Numbered from the stretch's first letter, positions 51,319-62,000 are shown. The stretch is 64,000 nucleotides of DNA from Pseudomonas sp. N40(2020) (GCF_014472415.1 NZ_JACSZV010000032.1:1-64000), one strand, 5' to 3'. The notes: generated by a model from the sequence alone, not told the origin. A program made the numbers and translations.

Positions 51319-51756
51319 GTGTTTGAACTCACGAGCTACATTGGTCTGTTCGTGGCGGCATTCGGTGCCGCCACGTTATTGCCAATGCAGTCTGAAGCCG
51401 TACTGGTCGGGATGTTGCTCTCCGACCGGTACGTTGTTTCTACGCTATTGGCGGTCGCCACTGTTGGCAACGTGCTTGGCTCGGCAATGAACTGGCTTCT
51501 GGGCCGTTCCGTTGAGCGATTTCGCCACAAGCGATGGTTCCCGGTGAGCGAGGGTAAGCTCGAAAAAGCCCAGCAGTTCTATCTGCGCTACGGGCGCTGG
51601 TCACTGTTGCTGAGCTGGGTGCCCATCATTGGCGATCCGCTGACGGTCGTTGCTGGCGTAATGCGCGAGCCGTTTTGGAGTTTTCTGCTGATCGTAACCT
51701 TGGCCAAGGGCGCGCGTTATCTCGTGCTGACCGGAGCCACTCTGGGATGGGCATGA
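51319..51756 (+). CDS. YqaA/DedA-type membrane protein
   Basis: A 145-residue membrane protein starting at GTG 51319 (MFELTSYIGLFVAAFGAATL). It contains GNVLGSAMNWLLGR and the segment RYGRWSLLLSWVPIIGDPLTVVAG, characteristic of the short DedA-related YqaA family. Role unclear; DedA proteins move lipid carriers and affect the proton motive force. It overlaps the TraX gene by four bases. Confidence 0.75.
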   Translation: MFELTSYIGLFVAAFGAATLLPMQSEAVLVGMLLSDRYVVSTLLAVATVGNVLGSAMNWLLGRSVERFRHKRWFPVSEGKLEKAQQFYLRYGRWSLLLSWVPIIGDPLTVVAGVMREPFWSFLLIVTLAKGARYLVLTGATLGWA

Positions 51757-52496
51757 TGACTGCTCATACGCCTGTGCATTCCCCGCTAAAAAGTCGAAGC
51801 AGTAGCTTGGATCTGATCAAGTGGCTGGCGATGCTGACGATGGTTATCGACCACCTACGGTTGGTGTGGCCCGAGATGAGCAACCTGTTCATTCCGGGGA
51901 GACTTTCCTTTCCGCTTTTCTGTGTCGCCATTGCGGCCAACGTAGCGCGCTCGAAACCGGGTGAGCTGCTGACGGCGGCGAACGGGCGTTACCTTGCGTT
52001 GATGCTGGTGTTTGCCGCCATTTCAGAAGTGCCTTATCGCTACATCACCACCTCGGGATCATTCAACGTGTTGGTGACGCTGGCATTGGGACTGGTGATT
52101 GCTTGGGGATGGCAACATCGCACCCTGTCGAGCAGCGCTATGGCGCTGATGGCCGCCGCGATTGCCTACGTGCTGGATGATCTACTGATGTACGGTTTCT
52201 ACGGTGCACTTGTTCCAGCGGCTGTCTTAATAGCAATTAAAGGCCCCGGTGTTCTTTGGCTGCTGCCAGCGGCTCTCTGCCTATTGAGCAATACTCGGAG
52301 TAGCATCGTAACCAGGGCGCTGGACTTGGAAGTGTATTCATTGGTGGCCTTGAGCACGGCGTTCGCCGCTCCCCTGATCGGATTTTGGCTATTGCGTCAG
52401 ACCTTTACCTTCAACGTCTGGCCGGTGCGGCAATGGGGCTACTGGTTCTATCCGGGGCACCTTGCCGCACTGCAAGCGCTACGGTTTCTGATTTGA
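51753..52496 (+). CDS. TraX-family membrane protein
   Basis: A 247-residue protein with about eight hydrophobic segments, beginning after SLDLIKWLAMLTMVIDHLRL, the TraX family signature. TraX acetylates F-pilin, but chromosomal members have no settled substrate. Start codons ATG 51747, 51753 and 51756 are all possible; 51753 forms an ATGA overlap with the preceding gene. It ends the sensor-exporter operon. Confidence 0.75.
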   Translation: MMTAHTPVHSPLKSRSSSLDLIKWLAMLTMVIDHLRLVWPEMSNLFIPGRLSFPLFCVAIAANVARSKPGELLTAANGRYLALMLVFAAISEVPYRYITTSGSFNVLVTLALGLVIAWGWQHRTLSSSAMALMAAAIAYVLDDLLMYGFYGALVPAAVLIAIKGPGVLWLLPAALCLLSNTRSSIVTRALDLEVYSLVALSTAFAAPLIGFWLLRQTFTFNVWPVRQWGYWFYPGHLAALQALRFLI

Positions 52497-52537
52497 AGGC
52501 TGACCAACCAGCCTTAGCAAATCTTAAGAGCTTACGA

Positions 52538-52690
52538 TCATTTGTTGGGCCATCGCCGATGCTGATCGTCGATCACGTATGGATGTTCGTGACCCGCACC
52601 ATCCTGACCGTGGATGTGCGTGTGATCGCCCGGTAGATTCTCGTGGGTATGCTTGATCGACTCTTGGTCATGGGTTGGTTGGACGCTAAA
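52538..52690 (-). pseudogene. Possible remnant of a His-rich gene
   Basis: Read on the minus strand, this open stretch of about 50 codons has no usable start codon. It encodes nine His in segments such as IKHTHENLPGDHTHIHG and GHEHPYVIDDQHRRWP. A second, hydrophobic frame just upstream on the same strand (LPSLLFILADAVAGGALAV, stop at 52686-52688) is out of register. Together they look like a frameshifted metal-binding membrane protein. I do not recognise the family. Confidence 0.3.
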
Positions 52691-52875
52691 TCACGATACT
52701 GACCGCCAGTGCACCACCTGCCACCGCATCCGCGAGGATGAACAGGAGCGAAGGTAAAAAGGTGAAGCAACATGAGAGAGTTGAGAGCGGCGGCCCGGCT
52801 GTCATTCCGCCTATGCTGTTAGGGCCAGGCTCGGGAGTTGTCTACCCCGCTTCACAGGACACGGTGGAGGCTACT

Positions 52876-53349
52876 ATGACCCGTAAAGTTAAGCAGAAAT
52901 CACATGCTCGACGAGGCCACTCGAAACTCGAAACGCAAAGAACCATCTATCAAATCAAGCTATCGGGTTGGGATTTGACCTGGTCATTAAGCCTGGCTCT
53001 GCCCGATAATTTGAGGGCTAACGATGGTCATTACGATGAGCATATGGTCCTAACACTGAGGGGGGAGGTGCTTTATCCGGAGAGTTTCAAATACCCAGAG
53101 GTTGAGTGTCAGTTCTACGCGGATCCCCTATTGATGCAGGATATAGCCCCGCCCAAAGGAATAGGGTCTATGACGGCGAGCGGGACCCGGTTGATTGTTT
53201 ACATAGCCGTGCCGCGAGAGCGGATTGACGCCCTGGTCGGTGCGGCCGACCGACTACTGGCCTTAGAGTTGAACGCCATTCCTTTGCATTACCGACGTGC
53301 GCTGGTGATGTCGATCCATTTGGGTACAGAGCCTGAGCCCGATTGGTGA
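52876..53349 (+). CDS. Hypothetical protein
   Basis: A 157-residue protein from ATG 52876, preceded by GGTGGAGG at five bases. A longer reading from 52738 adds 46 low-complexity residues. It has a basic N-terminus (TRKVKQKSHARRGHSK), then a beta-rich body with LSGWDLTWSLSLAL and YIAVPRERIDALV. No membrane segment or known motif is recognised. Adjacent to the dnd module but not part of its known set. Confidence 0.55.
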   Translation: MTRKVKQKSHARRGHSKLETQRTIYQIKLSGWDLTWSLSLALPDNLRANDGHYDEHMVLTLRGEVLYPESFKYPEVECQFYADPLLMQDIAPPKGIGSMTASGTRLIVYIAVPRERIDALVGAADRLLALELNAIPLHYRRALVMSIHLGTEPEPDW

Positions 53350-53362
53350 TCACATTGCCGAA

Positions 53363-53629
53363 TTGAATGCGCATCTATGCGCGCTGATCGCGAACATCAC
53401 TAAACTGACGCCGCATTCGACTCCAGTACCCATGGCAACAAAAAAGCATCCGCACGCGTTTGAGATGCACTTAGGGGGGGCGACGGTTGTGGGTACGTCA
53501 AACGACCAAAGCGCTAGCCCCCGGCGTCTCCTCTACGGAATTATACGAAATCGGATTGCCGTCTTGATGAGCGAGGAGGCACAACGGTTCCTCTGTACAC
53601 AGTTAGTAGTGTTATCAAAGGCAATCTGA
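53363..53629 (+). CDS. Small hypothetical protein
   Basis: An 88-residue frame beginning at TTG 53363 and running in phase from further upstream without an ATG. It contains IANITKLTPHSTPVPMATKK and a segment PRRLLYGIIRNRIAVLMSEE. No clear ribosome site and no recognised family. It could be a truncated gene. Confidence 0.35.
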   Translation: MNAHLCALIANITKLTPHSTPVPMATKKHPHAFEMHLGGATVVGTSNDQSASPRRLLYGIIRNRIAVLMSEEAQRFLCTQLVVLSKAI

Positions 53630-53789
53630 GCTATTCAGCAGGCCGTGGGTCTGGGGCCCTGTCTTTCACTACCGTCATGCAGGTCAATCAGGAACCTTTA
53701 CGCGTCGTACTTCCTTACCTTCGAGAAGAAGGTTCCACCACTCATAAGCTATCGGATTTGTGAAATTAGCCTTTTGCAACACCGAATAT

Positions 53790-53830
53790 TACGTCAAAAT
53801 TAAAAAAAACTACGTGAAAAAATGACGTAG
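53790..53830. promoter_or_regulatory. Candidate DndB operator upstream of dndB
   Basis: Three ACGT cores stand at 53791, 53812 and 53825. The last two form the perfect inverted repeat CTACGT-N9-ACGTAG (53810-53830), which contains TACG-N11-CGTA. From memory, DndB of Salmonella represses its operon by binding a TACG-N10-CGTA repeat; here the spacing is one longer. The element lies 58-98 bases before the dndB ATG in an AT-rich leader. The gap 53630-53887 holds no gene. Confidence 0.6.
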
Positions 53831-53887
53831 AAAAAGGTAAAATGTTGAATCTATGACATAGCTGCATCTCAAAACCTGTGGGAAACG

Positions 53888-54976
53888 ATGAAGCCAATCG
53901 ATGCCAATTACTGCTATTCCTTTCCCGCAGTGCGGGGAGTACAGGCTGGTCGCCCTTTTTATATTGCGACTTGCCCGATGCGGATCATTCCGAAAATTTT
54001 TAGCTTCGATGAGACTGAGGTTCCACCTGAGCTAAGGGCCCAGCGCACACTGAACAAGACTCGAATACCTGAGATGGTTCGATATCTTCTCGATAATCCT
54101 GATGACTATGTTTTTTCAGCCCTTACCGCATCTATAGCTGTAGAAATCGCGTTTGAGGAGTATCCGGAATCCCAAAACCTGGGAACTCTTCGCGTGCCTA
54201 TGGATGCTCAAATTTTAATCAACGACGGACAACACCGTCGTAAAGCAATTGAACAAGCTCTTCAAGAGCGTCCTGAACTTGGACAAGACAACATTCCGGT
54301 ACTTTTCTTTGTAGATGAAGGTTTGCAACGCAGCCAGCAAATGTTTGCAGATTTGAACAAACATGCAATTAAACCTAGTCCCTCATTGGCAACGCTCTAT
54401 GATCACCGCGATCCATCGTCGGAGTTAGCTCGCTTTCTTGCGAAGACAACTGAGCCGTTTGTTGGTCTTACAGAAATGGAGCGGTCAAGCGTTTCCGCGC
54501 TGTCTAGTAAACTATTTACTTTGAGCAGTATAAAACAGGCGACACGTTCACTTTTGGGAAAAGGGCCAAAAGACGGGTACAGTGAAGATGAAGCAATACT
54601 CGCTACAAAGTTCTGGAAAACCTTGTGTGCTCATATGCCCGATTGGCAAATGGCCATGCGTAAAGATGTCTCACCAGCACATCTTAGACAAGAATATGTA
54701 CATGCCCACGCGGTAGGTCTGCACGCTTTGGGTTTGTTGGGTCGCAGTTTAATTAGTAGCAACCCTGGCACATGGGAAGTTGATTTAGCCGAGATACGGA
54801 ACGTTGATTGGCGTAAGACCAACCCTGAATGGTTACGCCGCACAATGACGCATGGAAAGCTGAGCAAATCAACTTCAGCCATTCGCCTTACCTGCAATGC
54901 ACTCAAAAATGCATTATCTCTCCCGCTTTCAACAGAAGAGATAATGCTTGAAGAACAGGTTTTAAAAAATGAATAA
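53888..54976 (+). CDS. dndB: DNA phosphorothioation protein DndB (regulator)
   Basis: A 362-residue DGQHR-domain protein; the signature reads INDGQHRRKAIEQAL near residue 112. DndB is the first gene of many dnd operons and represses them; its loss raises or widens phosphorothioate modification. The preceding inverted repeat fits this role. Overlaps dndC by eight bases. DNA here is visibly more AT-rich than the metal module. Confidence 0.92.
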   Translation: MKPIDANYCYSFPAVRGVQAGRPFYIATCPMRIIPKIFSFDETEVPPELRAQRTLNKTRIPEMVRYLLDNPDDYVFSALTASIAVEIAFEEYPESQNLGTLRVPMDAQILINDGQHRRKAIEQALQERPELGQDNIPVLFFVDEGLQRSQQMFADLNKHAIKPSPSLATLYDHRDPSSELARFLAKTTEPFVGLTEMERSSVSALSSKLFTLSSIKQATRSLLGKGPKDGYSEDEAILATKFWKTLCAHMPDWQMAMRKDVSPAHLRQEYVHAHAVGLHALGLLGRSLISSNPGTWEVDLAEIRNVDWRKTNPEWLRRTMTHGKLSKSTSAIRLTCNALKNALSLPLSTEEIMLEEQVLKNE

Positions 54977-56591
54977 GTTGGCTTTTGCTTACGACTTGGC
55001 GGACTACGAAGATTTTATAAATCAAGAAGAGTTTGCCGGGAAACCACTTGCAGAATCTATTAGCGAAGTTCAGCGAATGTATTGCATGGACTCTAGGCCA
55101 TGGATCATTGGCTATAGTGGCGGTAAAGACTCCTCTGCGGTAGTGACACTAGTCTATCTTGCTCTGCTCGGACTACCAATTGATCTACGCACTAAACATG
55201 TTTTCATTATTACATCTGATACCCTTGTTGAAACGCCAGTCGTTGTGGACTTGATAAAAAGTAGTATGTTGCTTATTGAACAATCAGCTAAAAGAGATCA
55301 GCTGCCAATATCTCAGCATACTGTGAGTCCAGAGTCTGACGATACTTTTTGGGTGAACCTTTTGGGCAAAGGCTATCCTGCGCCAAGCCGTAGTTTTCGG
55401 TGGTGTACGGAGCGGATGAAAATTGATCCGGTAAGTGACTTTATCCGTGAAAAGATAAGCCAATTTGATGAAGTTATAGTCCTTCTCGGAGCGCGAAGCG
55501 ATGAGAGCGCGTCAAGGGCTCAGGTAATAGCAAAGCATAAAATTGACGGCTCTAGGCTAGCGCGACATACGACTTTGGCGAATGCCTTTATCTATACTCC
55601 TATCGACTGCTGGAATACGGAGGAGGTTTGGAAGCTCCTCCGTGGTGCCTTTCGCTATTCAGCGCAAGATATTGACGAATGGGAAACGCCATGGGGTGGC
55701 AACAACCGCCCACTGTGGACGCTATACATGCACTCCTCGGGTCAGGGTGAATGTCCGTTGGTTATCGACGAGAGTACTCCTTCCTGTGGAAACTCTCGCT
55801 TTGGGTGCTGGACTTGTACGGTAGTAACTAAAGATCGAGCCATGGAGAATCTTATTCAAAATGGTGAGGATTGGATGCTGCCATTGTTGAAGTTCCGAGA
55901 TGTGCTAGCGAAAACTACCGAGCCGGAACAGAAAGATACGTATCGTAATTATAAGCGACGAAATGGCAAAGTTTCTTATCAATACGCTAAAGAAGGGGAC
56001 GATTTAGCCTCCGAGCGCAAGCACATCCCTGGCCCCTACTGGTTAAAATATAGAAAGCAATGGCTAAAAGAGCTGTTAGCTCTTGAAAAAAAACTAAATG
56101 ATGATGGTCATGTAATCAGTCTGATTACTGAGCCGGAATTGCATGCAATTCGTCAGCAATGGTTGAGAGATCCAAACGAGCCAGATTGGACAGATGAACT
56201 GCCTGAAATTTATCGAAGTGTATATGGGCGAAATCTAGATTGGGTCATTGATGATCAATCTCGTTTCGATACTTATGACGCCGAACTGCTCAGCGACGTG
56301 TCCAATAAGTTCGATACCAGCAGTGAAATGGTTATGAAGCTTATTGAACTTGAAGTTTCGATGGAAGGGTTAAGCCGGCGCCATGGAATTTTCGACAAAA
56401 TAGACAGTATTCTTAAAAAAGACTGGGGTTCTCTTGAGCAGATCGAAGAAAACCAGGTACTTCTTCAGAAGCGCCATCAAAAGGATATTCACGCATTGGA
56501 TATAAATGATATCGAAAACGAAATCAAAAATATTCAAGATCAGCTAGCGAAAGCAGATTTACACGCGGCTGCGGACTCTAGGGCAATTTGA
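54969..56591 (+). CDS. dndC: DNA phosphorothioation sulfurtransferase DndC
   Basis: A 540-residue PAPS-reductase/ATP-pyrophosphatase family protein. The PP-loop SGGKDSSAVVTL lies near residues 49-60. Cysteines for a 4Fe-4S cluster are seen in FRWCTERMK (about 146) and C-x6-C-x2-C of SCGNSRFGCWTC (about 270-285). It takes part in replacing a non-bridging phosphate oxygen with sulphur. The first gene, dndA (cysteine desulfurase), is not in the window, so a housekeeping IscS probably donates sulphur. Confidence 0.95.
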   Translation: MNKLAFAYDLADYEDFINQEEFAGKPLAESISEVQRMYCMDSRPWIIGYSGGKDSSAVVTLVYLALLGLPIDLRTKHVFIITSDTLVETPVVVDLIKSSMLLIEQSAKRDQLPISQHTVSPESDDTFWVNLLGKGYPAPSRSFRWCTERMKIDPVSDFIREKISQFDEVIVLLGARSDESASRAQVIAKHKIDGSRLARHTTLANAFIYTPIDCWNTEEVWKLLRGAFRYSAQDIDEWETPWGGNNRPLWTLYMHSSGQGECPLVIDESTPSCGNSRFGCWTCTVVTKDRAMENLIQNGEDWMLPLLKFRDVLAKTTEPEQKDTYRNYKRRNGKVSYQYAKEGDDLASERKHIPGPYWLKYRKQWLKELLALEKKLNDDGHVISLITEPELHAIRQQWLRDPNEPDWTDELPEIYRSVYGRNLDWVIDDQSRFDTYDAELLSDVSNKFDTSSEMVMKLIELEVSMEGLSRRHGIFDKIDSILKKDWGSLEQIEENQVLLQKRHQKDIHALDINDIENEIKNIQDQLAKADLHAAADSRAI

Positions 56592-56592
56592 T

Positions 56593-58590
56593 ATGATAAT
56601 TAAATATTTAACCCTTGAAAATTTTAGAGTATTTCAAGGGGTTCATGAAATTGATCTAGAACCTAGAAGCAGTGCAACTGACTCCAAACCTATTGTATTG
56701 TTCGGAGGGCTTAACGGAGCAGGAAAAACCTCAATACTTACAGCCATACGGCTCGCTTTATACGGGAGAATGGCTTTTGAAGGTATGCATCAAAATCAAG
56801 ACTACGTTGATAAGCTGAACTCTTTTGTACATAACGGAAATGGTTCAATAGAGCAACCACAGCATGCGTCGATTTCATTAGTTTTTACCTACAATAAAGA
56901 TGGCGAGCAATCGATTTTCAAAGTGATCCGCAAGTGGAACAGAGGAGAGAAAGACAGCCTCATCTTGTCTCAAGATAACAAGATATTAAGCGAGTTGAAC
57001 TACGAGCAGTGCCAAGGTTTCTTAAATGAGCTAATACCTAACGGCATTGCTGATCTGTTTTTTTTCGATGGGGAAAAAATCGCATCCTTAGCTGAGGACG
57101 AATCCGGTCGCGTTTTACAAACAGCCGTACGCCGCTTGCTAGGGCTAGACCTAATTTCAAAATTGAGAAGCGATCTCTCGATATATTTAAAGCGCCAAAC
57201 TACAGAAACTTCCGCTATTGAGCACCAAGATAAAATCAGAGAATTGGAGGAAGAAAGTATTAGGTTTGGTCAGAGTGCCGAAAACTTCAGATATGCCGCA
57301 GATTTGGCAAAAATTTCACTGGAGATTATTTCAAATGATATTAGAAAACAAGAAAGCCTCCTAGCCACACAAGGAGGTGCTTTTGCTTCGAGTAAGGCCC
57401 AAGAACAAGTGCGTGTGGACGAGCTGCTAAAAGAAAAGACACAGCACGAGAGGATAATACGCCATGAATTGGAGGGGACTTTACCATTTGCCTTGGCCCC
57501 AACCGCACTAAGTGGATTACTCAAACAATTAGACACGGAATCGGATGTAAAAAAGCGTACTATTTTTTCTACAGAACTACGCTCTTTCATTAATGGACTA
57601 AAAAAAAACCCAGAAATAAATTCTCTTTCAGCAAAGTCGGCTTTAATGGAAGTCGTAGAAAATGAATTTACACGGTACTTGAGCAGTCAGCCCGAAGGGC
57701 AGGTGTTACTCGATATTTCGGAGCGCGAACTAGGTGTCCTTCATAGAACAGTCAACACTGAAAGTAAAAATTCCTGGCAACGTTTTAACGACGCCCGTAC
57801 TGCACTGGAACAGACAGAGCATGCGTTGGAGCAAGCTTCCAGCAATATTCAGCGTGCACCTGACGATGAACAGCTTGTTGGCGCTATTCAACATATCCGT
57901 GAACTTGATAAAAAATATCAAAAAGCGTTGATTGAATATAAAGACCTGCTTGTGAAATCTCGTAAGGCTTTATTGGATCAATTGGATTGTGCCAAGAAGC
58001 TACAGAAACTGCACGATAAGGGAAGGTCGCAGCACAATTCCACCACTGCCGTTGACAATGCCGAACGCACTTTAAGTCTTTTGGATAGTTATGCAGTAGA
58101 ACTGACGGCAGCAAGAGTAAAGAAACTTGAGAAAATGTTTGTAGCGGCCTATCAGCGATTGGCTCGTAAGGACGATCTTCGGATCAGCGCACGAATTAAT
58201 CCGTCTACCTTTGATGTCGAGCTGATAGATGATGAGGGTGCTACCGTAAATCGAAGTTCTTTATCGGCGGGCGAAAAACAAATTTACGCAGTGGCAATTT
58301 TAGATGCGCTTGCCAAGACATCCGGTCGTCAGCTACCTGTTATTATCGATACTCCTCTTGGGCGTCTAGATTCCCATCATAGAGACAATCTTATCGAAAA
58401 TTATTTCCCGTCAGCGAGCCATCAAGTTGTACTGCTATCTACCGATACGGAAGTAACAAAAAAATACTATGTAGATAAACTTTCAAAGTATACGTCGCAT
58501 AGTTATCAAATTAATTTTGATGGTGTTACGAAGTCTGCTCGATTAAGCCCAGGTTACTTTTGGCCTAGCGCTACTTCGGAGGTGATATAA
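56593..58590 (+). CDS. dndD: DNA phosphorothioation ATPase DndD
   Basis: A 665-residue SMC/Rad50-like ATPase. Walker A GGLNGAGKTSI (about 38-48), signature SLSAGEKQIYAVA (about 556) and Walker B LPVIIDTPLGRLD (about 581-593) flank a long coiled coil. It is thought to nick or open DNA for sulphur insertion. The gene starts one base after dndC and its stop overlaps the dndE start (ATAATG). Confidence 0.94.
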   Translation: MIIKYLTLENFRVFQGVHEIDLEPRSSATDSKPIVLFGGLNGAGKTSILTAIRLALYGRMAFEGMHQNQDYVDKLNSFVHNGNGSIEQPQHASISLVFTYNKDGEQSIFKVIRKWNRGEKDSLILSQDNKILSELNYEQCQGFLNELIPNGIADLFFFDGEKIASLAEDESGRVLQTAVRRLLGLDLISKLRSDLSIYLKRQTTETSAIEHQDKIRELEEESIRFGQSAENFRYAADLAKISLEIISNDIRKQESLLATQGGAFASSKAQEQVRVDELLKEKTQHERIIRHELEGTLPFALAPTALSGLLKQLDTESDVKKRTIFSTELRSFINGLKKNPEINSLSAKSALMEVVENEFTRYLSSQPEGQVLLDISERELGVLHRTVNTESKNSWQRFNDARTALEQTEHALEQASSNIQRAPDDEQLVGAIQHIRELDKKYQKALIEYKDLLVKSRKALLDQLDCAKKLQKLHDKGRSQHNSTTAVDNAERTLSLLDSYAVELTAARVKKLEKMFVAAYQRLARKDDLRISARINPSTFDVELIDDEGATVNRSSLSAGEKQIYAVAILDALAKTSGRQLPVIIDTPLGRLDSHHRDNLIENYFPSASHQVVLLSTDTEVTKKYYVDKLSKYTSHSYQINFDGVTKSARLSPGYFWPSATSEVI

Positions 58591-58937
58591 TGTTGCCGAA
58601 TAGAATGCAGCTAAACGGCGAGACTGAAGAGCAGCTGAAACGACTCAAAGGATATACCAGCATTACGCCGAATGTGGCGGCGAGGCTGGCGTTCTTCCGT
58701 TCCATAGAAACCGATTTTCGGTACGAACCCGATGATCAAAAACTTGATGGCTCACTCGTGTTAGATAAGGTCACATGGCTAGGTGATACAGCCTTGGTGA
58801 CCGAACTTCTGCTGCAACTGCGCTATCCGAACTTTGATCAGAAGCTTCTAGTCAAAGCATGGGCCGCGCACGTCAGCGATGGAATATCAGCTCTTCGAAC
58901 TCACCGAAACTTGAAGAGCTTAGCCAGCGCACTTTAA
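58590..58937 (+). CDS. dndE: DNA phosphorothioation protein DndE
   Basis: A 115-residue protein starting MLPNRMQLNGETEEQLKRLK. DndE binds nicked DNA as an oligomer with DndC and DndD. The ITPNVAARLAFFRS segment and short length match the family. Last gene of the plus-strand operon, convergent with dptH. Confidence 0.92.
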   Translation: MLPNRMQLNGETEEQLKRLKGYTSITPNVAARLAFFRSIETDFRYEPDDQKLDGSLVLDKVTWLGDTALVTELLLQLRYPNFDQKLLVKAWAAHVSDGISALRTHRNLKSLASAL

Positions 58938-58963
58938 CTAGCGAGCCAGAGTAGAATTGTCTA

Positions 58964-58994
58964 GGTTTTGGTGGCTTAACCTACCACCAAAACC
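58964..58994. terminator. Hairpin between convergent dndE and dptH
   Basis: GGTTTTGGTGG-CTTAACCTA-CCACCAAAACC, an 11-bp perfect stem lacking a long T tract. It sits in the 85-base gap between the two stops and may stop or stabilise both transcripts. Confidence 0.6.
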
Positions 58995-59022
58995 ATAACT
59001 GACGGGCCGATTTGTTATTTAG

Positions 59023-62000
59023 CTATTCACTAGCAGAGAGATGATTCAGCTGCCAGAAGGCCATATCCTTCATCTTTAATACTTTCTTATCTCCGTCTAT
59101 GTACAAGCTATAATGTTTATCTAACTTGCGAGTCACTTCCATCAGCTTTTCTTGCTCTTGCCGATCATCCTTGTTAAATATAGCCCTTATATCACTGGTC
59201 CTTATTTCTGCGACCCTATGGATAACCCAGGTAAGAATGTATGAAGCGTAATTGTTATCACCAGTTTTGAAGTGTGTTAACTCTTGGGTCGAGAGTATCA
59301 ATCCAACACCATATTCGCGACCTTCTTTTAAGATTTTCCGCAGGCTTTGAAAGTCTTCTTTCATAAAATTATCAGCCTCATCTACTAAAATCATCTTAGT
59401 AATTTGGCGATGATCCCCACAAACGGTGGGCTTTCCAAATTTTTGCATCTGTGAGTAGAACAAATCAAGGGTTAGCGCTACTACAAGATTTTGAATTTGA
59501 GGTGTGTAACCAGCCAGTTCGATTACGACGACACCATCCAACAAATCATATAATGATCCCGCACGATCCGATACGGGCTCGAATATTTCATATGAAGCCA
59601 AGCTATCAAGTGCCGCATAAAGGGAGTCTTGTTCAACTTTATCAGAGGATAAAAACAGTTCCCACACATCGGCTATTGTTGGGGCAGAGTTAGACCAGGA
59701 GTTGGAATCTGAAACACTAATTCCTTTCTGTTCGTATGCATCTAAAATTAGTCTTTTTAATCTTAATTGCTGCTTCTGGCCAAGACCAAAAGCTTTCGCC
59801 ATGGTCTCAGAGAAACCAGTGGCAGTATGGACTGGCAGCTTAGGCATATCTCCATACAGGCTCAAAGGATTATAAGGAAGCCTATCTAACTTAAAAGTTT
59901 TAGCATTATTAGCATCAATAAAAAATTGATCTACGTAGTCTGACTTATAATCAAAAATAAGCATGCCAATACTAGCACCATTGACATTGGAACGCTGGTT
60001 GGCGATAAGTTGGGTAACAATAGACTTTGTAAATTGAGTTTTACCAGTTCCCATCGTTCCAATGATACCGGTATTAGTATTCATAAATTTAGCGGTGTTG
60101 GTAGGTTCCCAATATACGGGGTTCTGACGAAGTACATCGTGACCAAATAATACCTTTAAATCAACTTCCTCAACTTTTGAGGTTTTGTTAGAAATCGTCG
60201 AACTGACCGCCGCGGTTTCAGTCGCCGGTGTTGTTGAGATTACGGCATCATCTTTAACTGAAGTGACTGCGTAGTTTTGATTTTTGAATGCTTTTAGCAA
60301 GTATTCTGGTGGAATATTAAATTTATCAATAAGATTTTTTAATGCGATTGGACTATCGGCCCTAATTAGGGCAGGCAGCAGAGCATACGGTAACTCAACT
60401 TCTAAAATATTAGTAGAGGTTCGAGTATACTTTGGTTCAAAACAGCTATCACTATCGATGTGTGCTAATACAATACCATCAATGTAATCAGGAAGATCGT
60501 CAATCTTGTAATCTCCCTTTAGCCACCATTCACGTCGACTGAGAAGTGAGTCCATGTTTTTATCGATCAGCACATTATATAGCTTGAACTTTTCAACCTG
60601 AATTAAAATTTGTCGAATAAAAAGCGCTCGATACAGTCGGGAGGCTAACGTATGTGGGCCAAGCACTTCATCCTGCAAATATCTTTTTAGCTCTTTCGCC
60701 TGTAGGCCTGCGTATGCAAAATTAGGCCTGGCTCCAGTTTTTACCTCTAGTGGTAACAGAAATAGAGAGTCATTTTTGAATCCGACAAAAAGCACATCGT
60801 CTGAAATAGCACCACTTTTATACCCCTGTAGATGCCTCGAAAAATCGCTTTCGGTCATTTTCAAACCAACATTGCCAGAAACTCTAATCATCTCTGCTAC
60901 GGATAGAGGGACCCAGCAGATATCTGACTGACTTAACATGGCGTTAACAAACTTGTAAGCGCCGATGATGCCATGTTTTTCTTTACGGTCCTTGGCATTG
61001 GAGGTCATCATTTTCAACAACCACTCGCCATTGAATGCGTTAAACTCTGCCAAGAGACGGTCATCTCCGACATTGTTGTCCGCTTTGAGCAAGCGTTGAA
61101 ACAAGTCGACCTGTTTGGTTACGGTTATTGCGTCATATCCTGCGCTGCTTGTATATTGATCAGAATAATGAATTAAAACTACATCTTTTTGACTGGTAAA
61201 AAAGTCAAGAGTCACTTTCGGATCAATTATCGTAGTCCACAAAGCACTATCATAGGAACGCGTTAGAAGCTTTTTAAAATTCGCGCTAACAGCCAATCCA
61301 ATTCCGTTACCGAGATATTGTGCGTTTGGCTGTCGCGAAGCCTGCCATAAAGATCCAATTAGGTTAGAAATCCTTAGCGACTGGACTTGGGTGTAATCTA
61401 CATTTCTTAAACCAAACGCGGTGAAGTACGCATCACCCATAGTTTCAGCAGCTTCCCCGCTAATTAATCCCTGACATAACACTCCACTTAGTGCTTTTTC
61501 AATTTTCACTGCATGACATTCAACTGGAACATTATTACTGAAAAACGAAAGATGAGCGTAATGTAAAGATTCTTCGTCTTTAGGGAATGTGAATTTACTG
61601 TAAGTCAAACGACTGCGCAGCTGATCAATTAATGTATCCGCATCGGCTCTTAAAGCATTGGTACTCAAACCAAGCCACTGCTTAGCCTCTTCATAGGTGC
61701 CGATCTCTGAGAACCGATCAAAATCATTTTCTACAAGATTCTCATCGTAGAAATTTACGTGAACTGATCCTATTGGTCCTTTTTCCGATCTGAAGTGATC
61801 CAGAAGCCCTAAGAATAATTCTTCAGCCCTAGCTTGGTTGATTGCATTAACGATTAGAGAACTGTTTACGCCGGATGTAAAAAGACGTGAGTATGCATTA
61901 GCGAATTCAGCCAATTTATCCTTAACTAGACGTCTTACGTAGCTGTGGCTTACCTTTCTTTGCGGTATAAGATCCAGCCAAAATTTATTTTCCTTTACCG

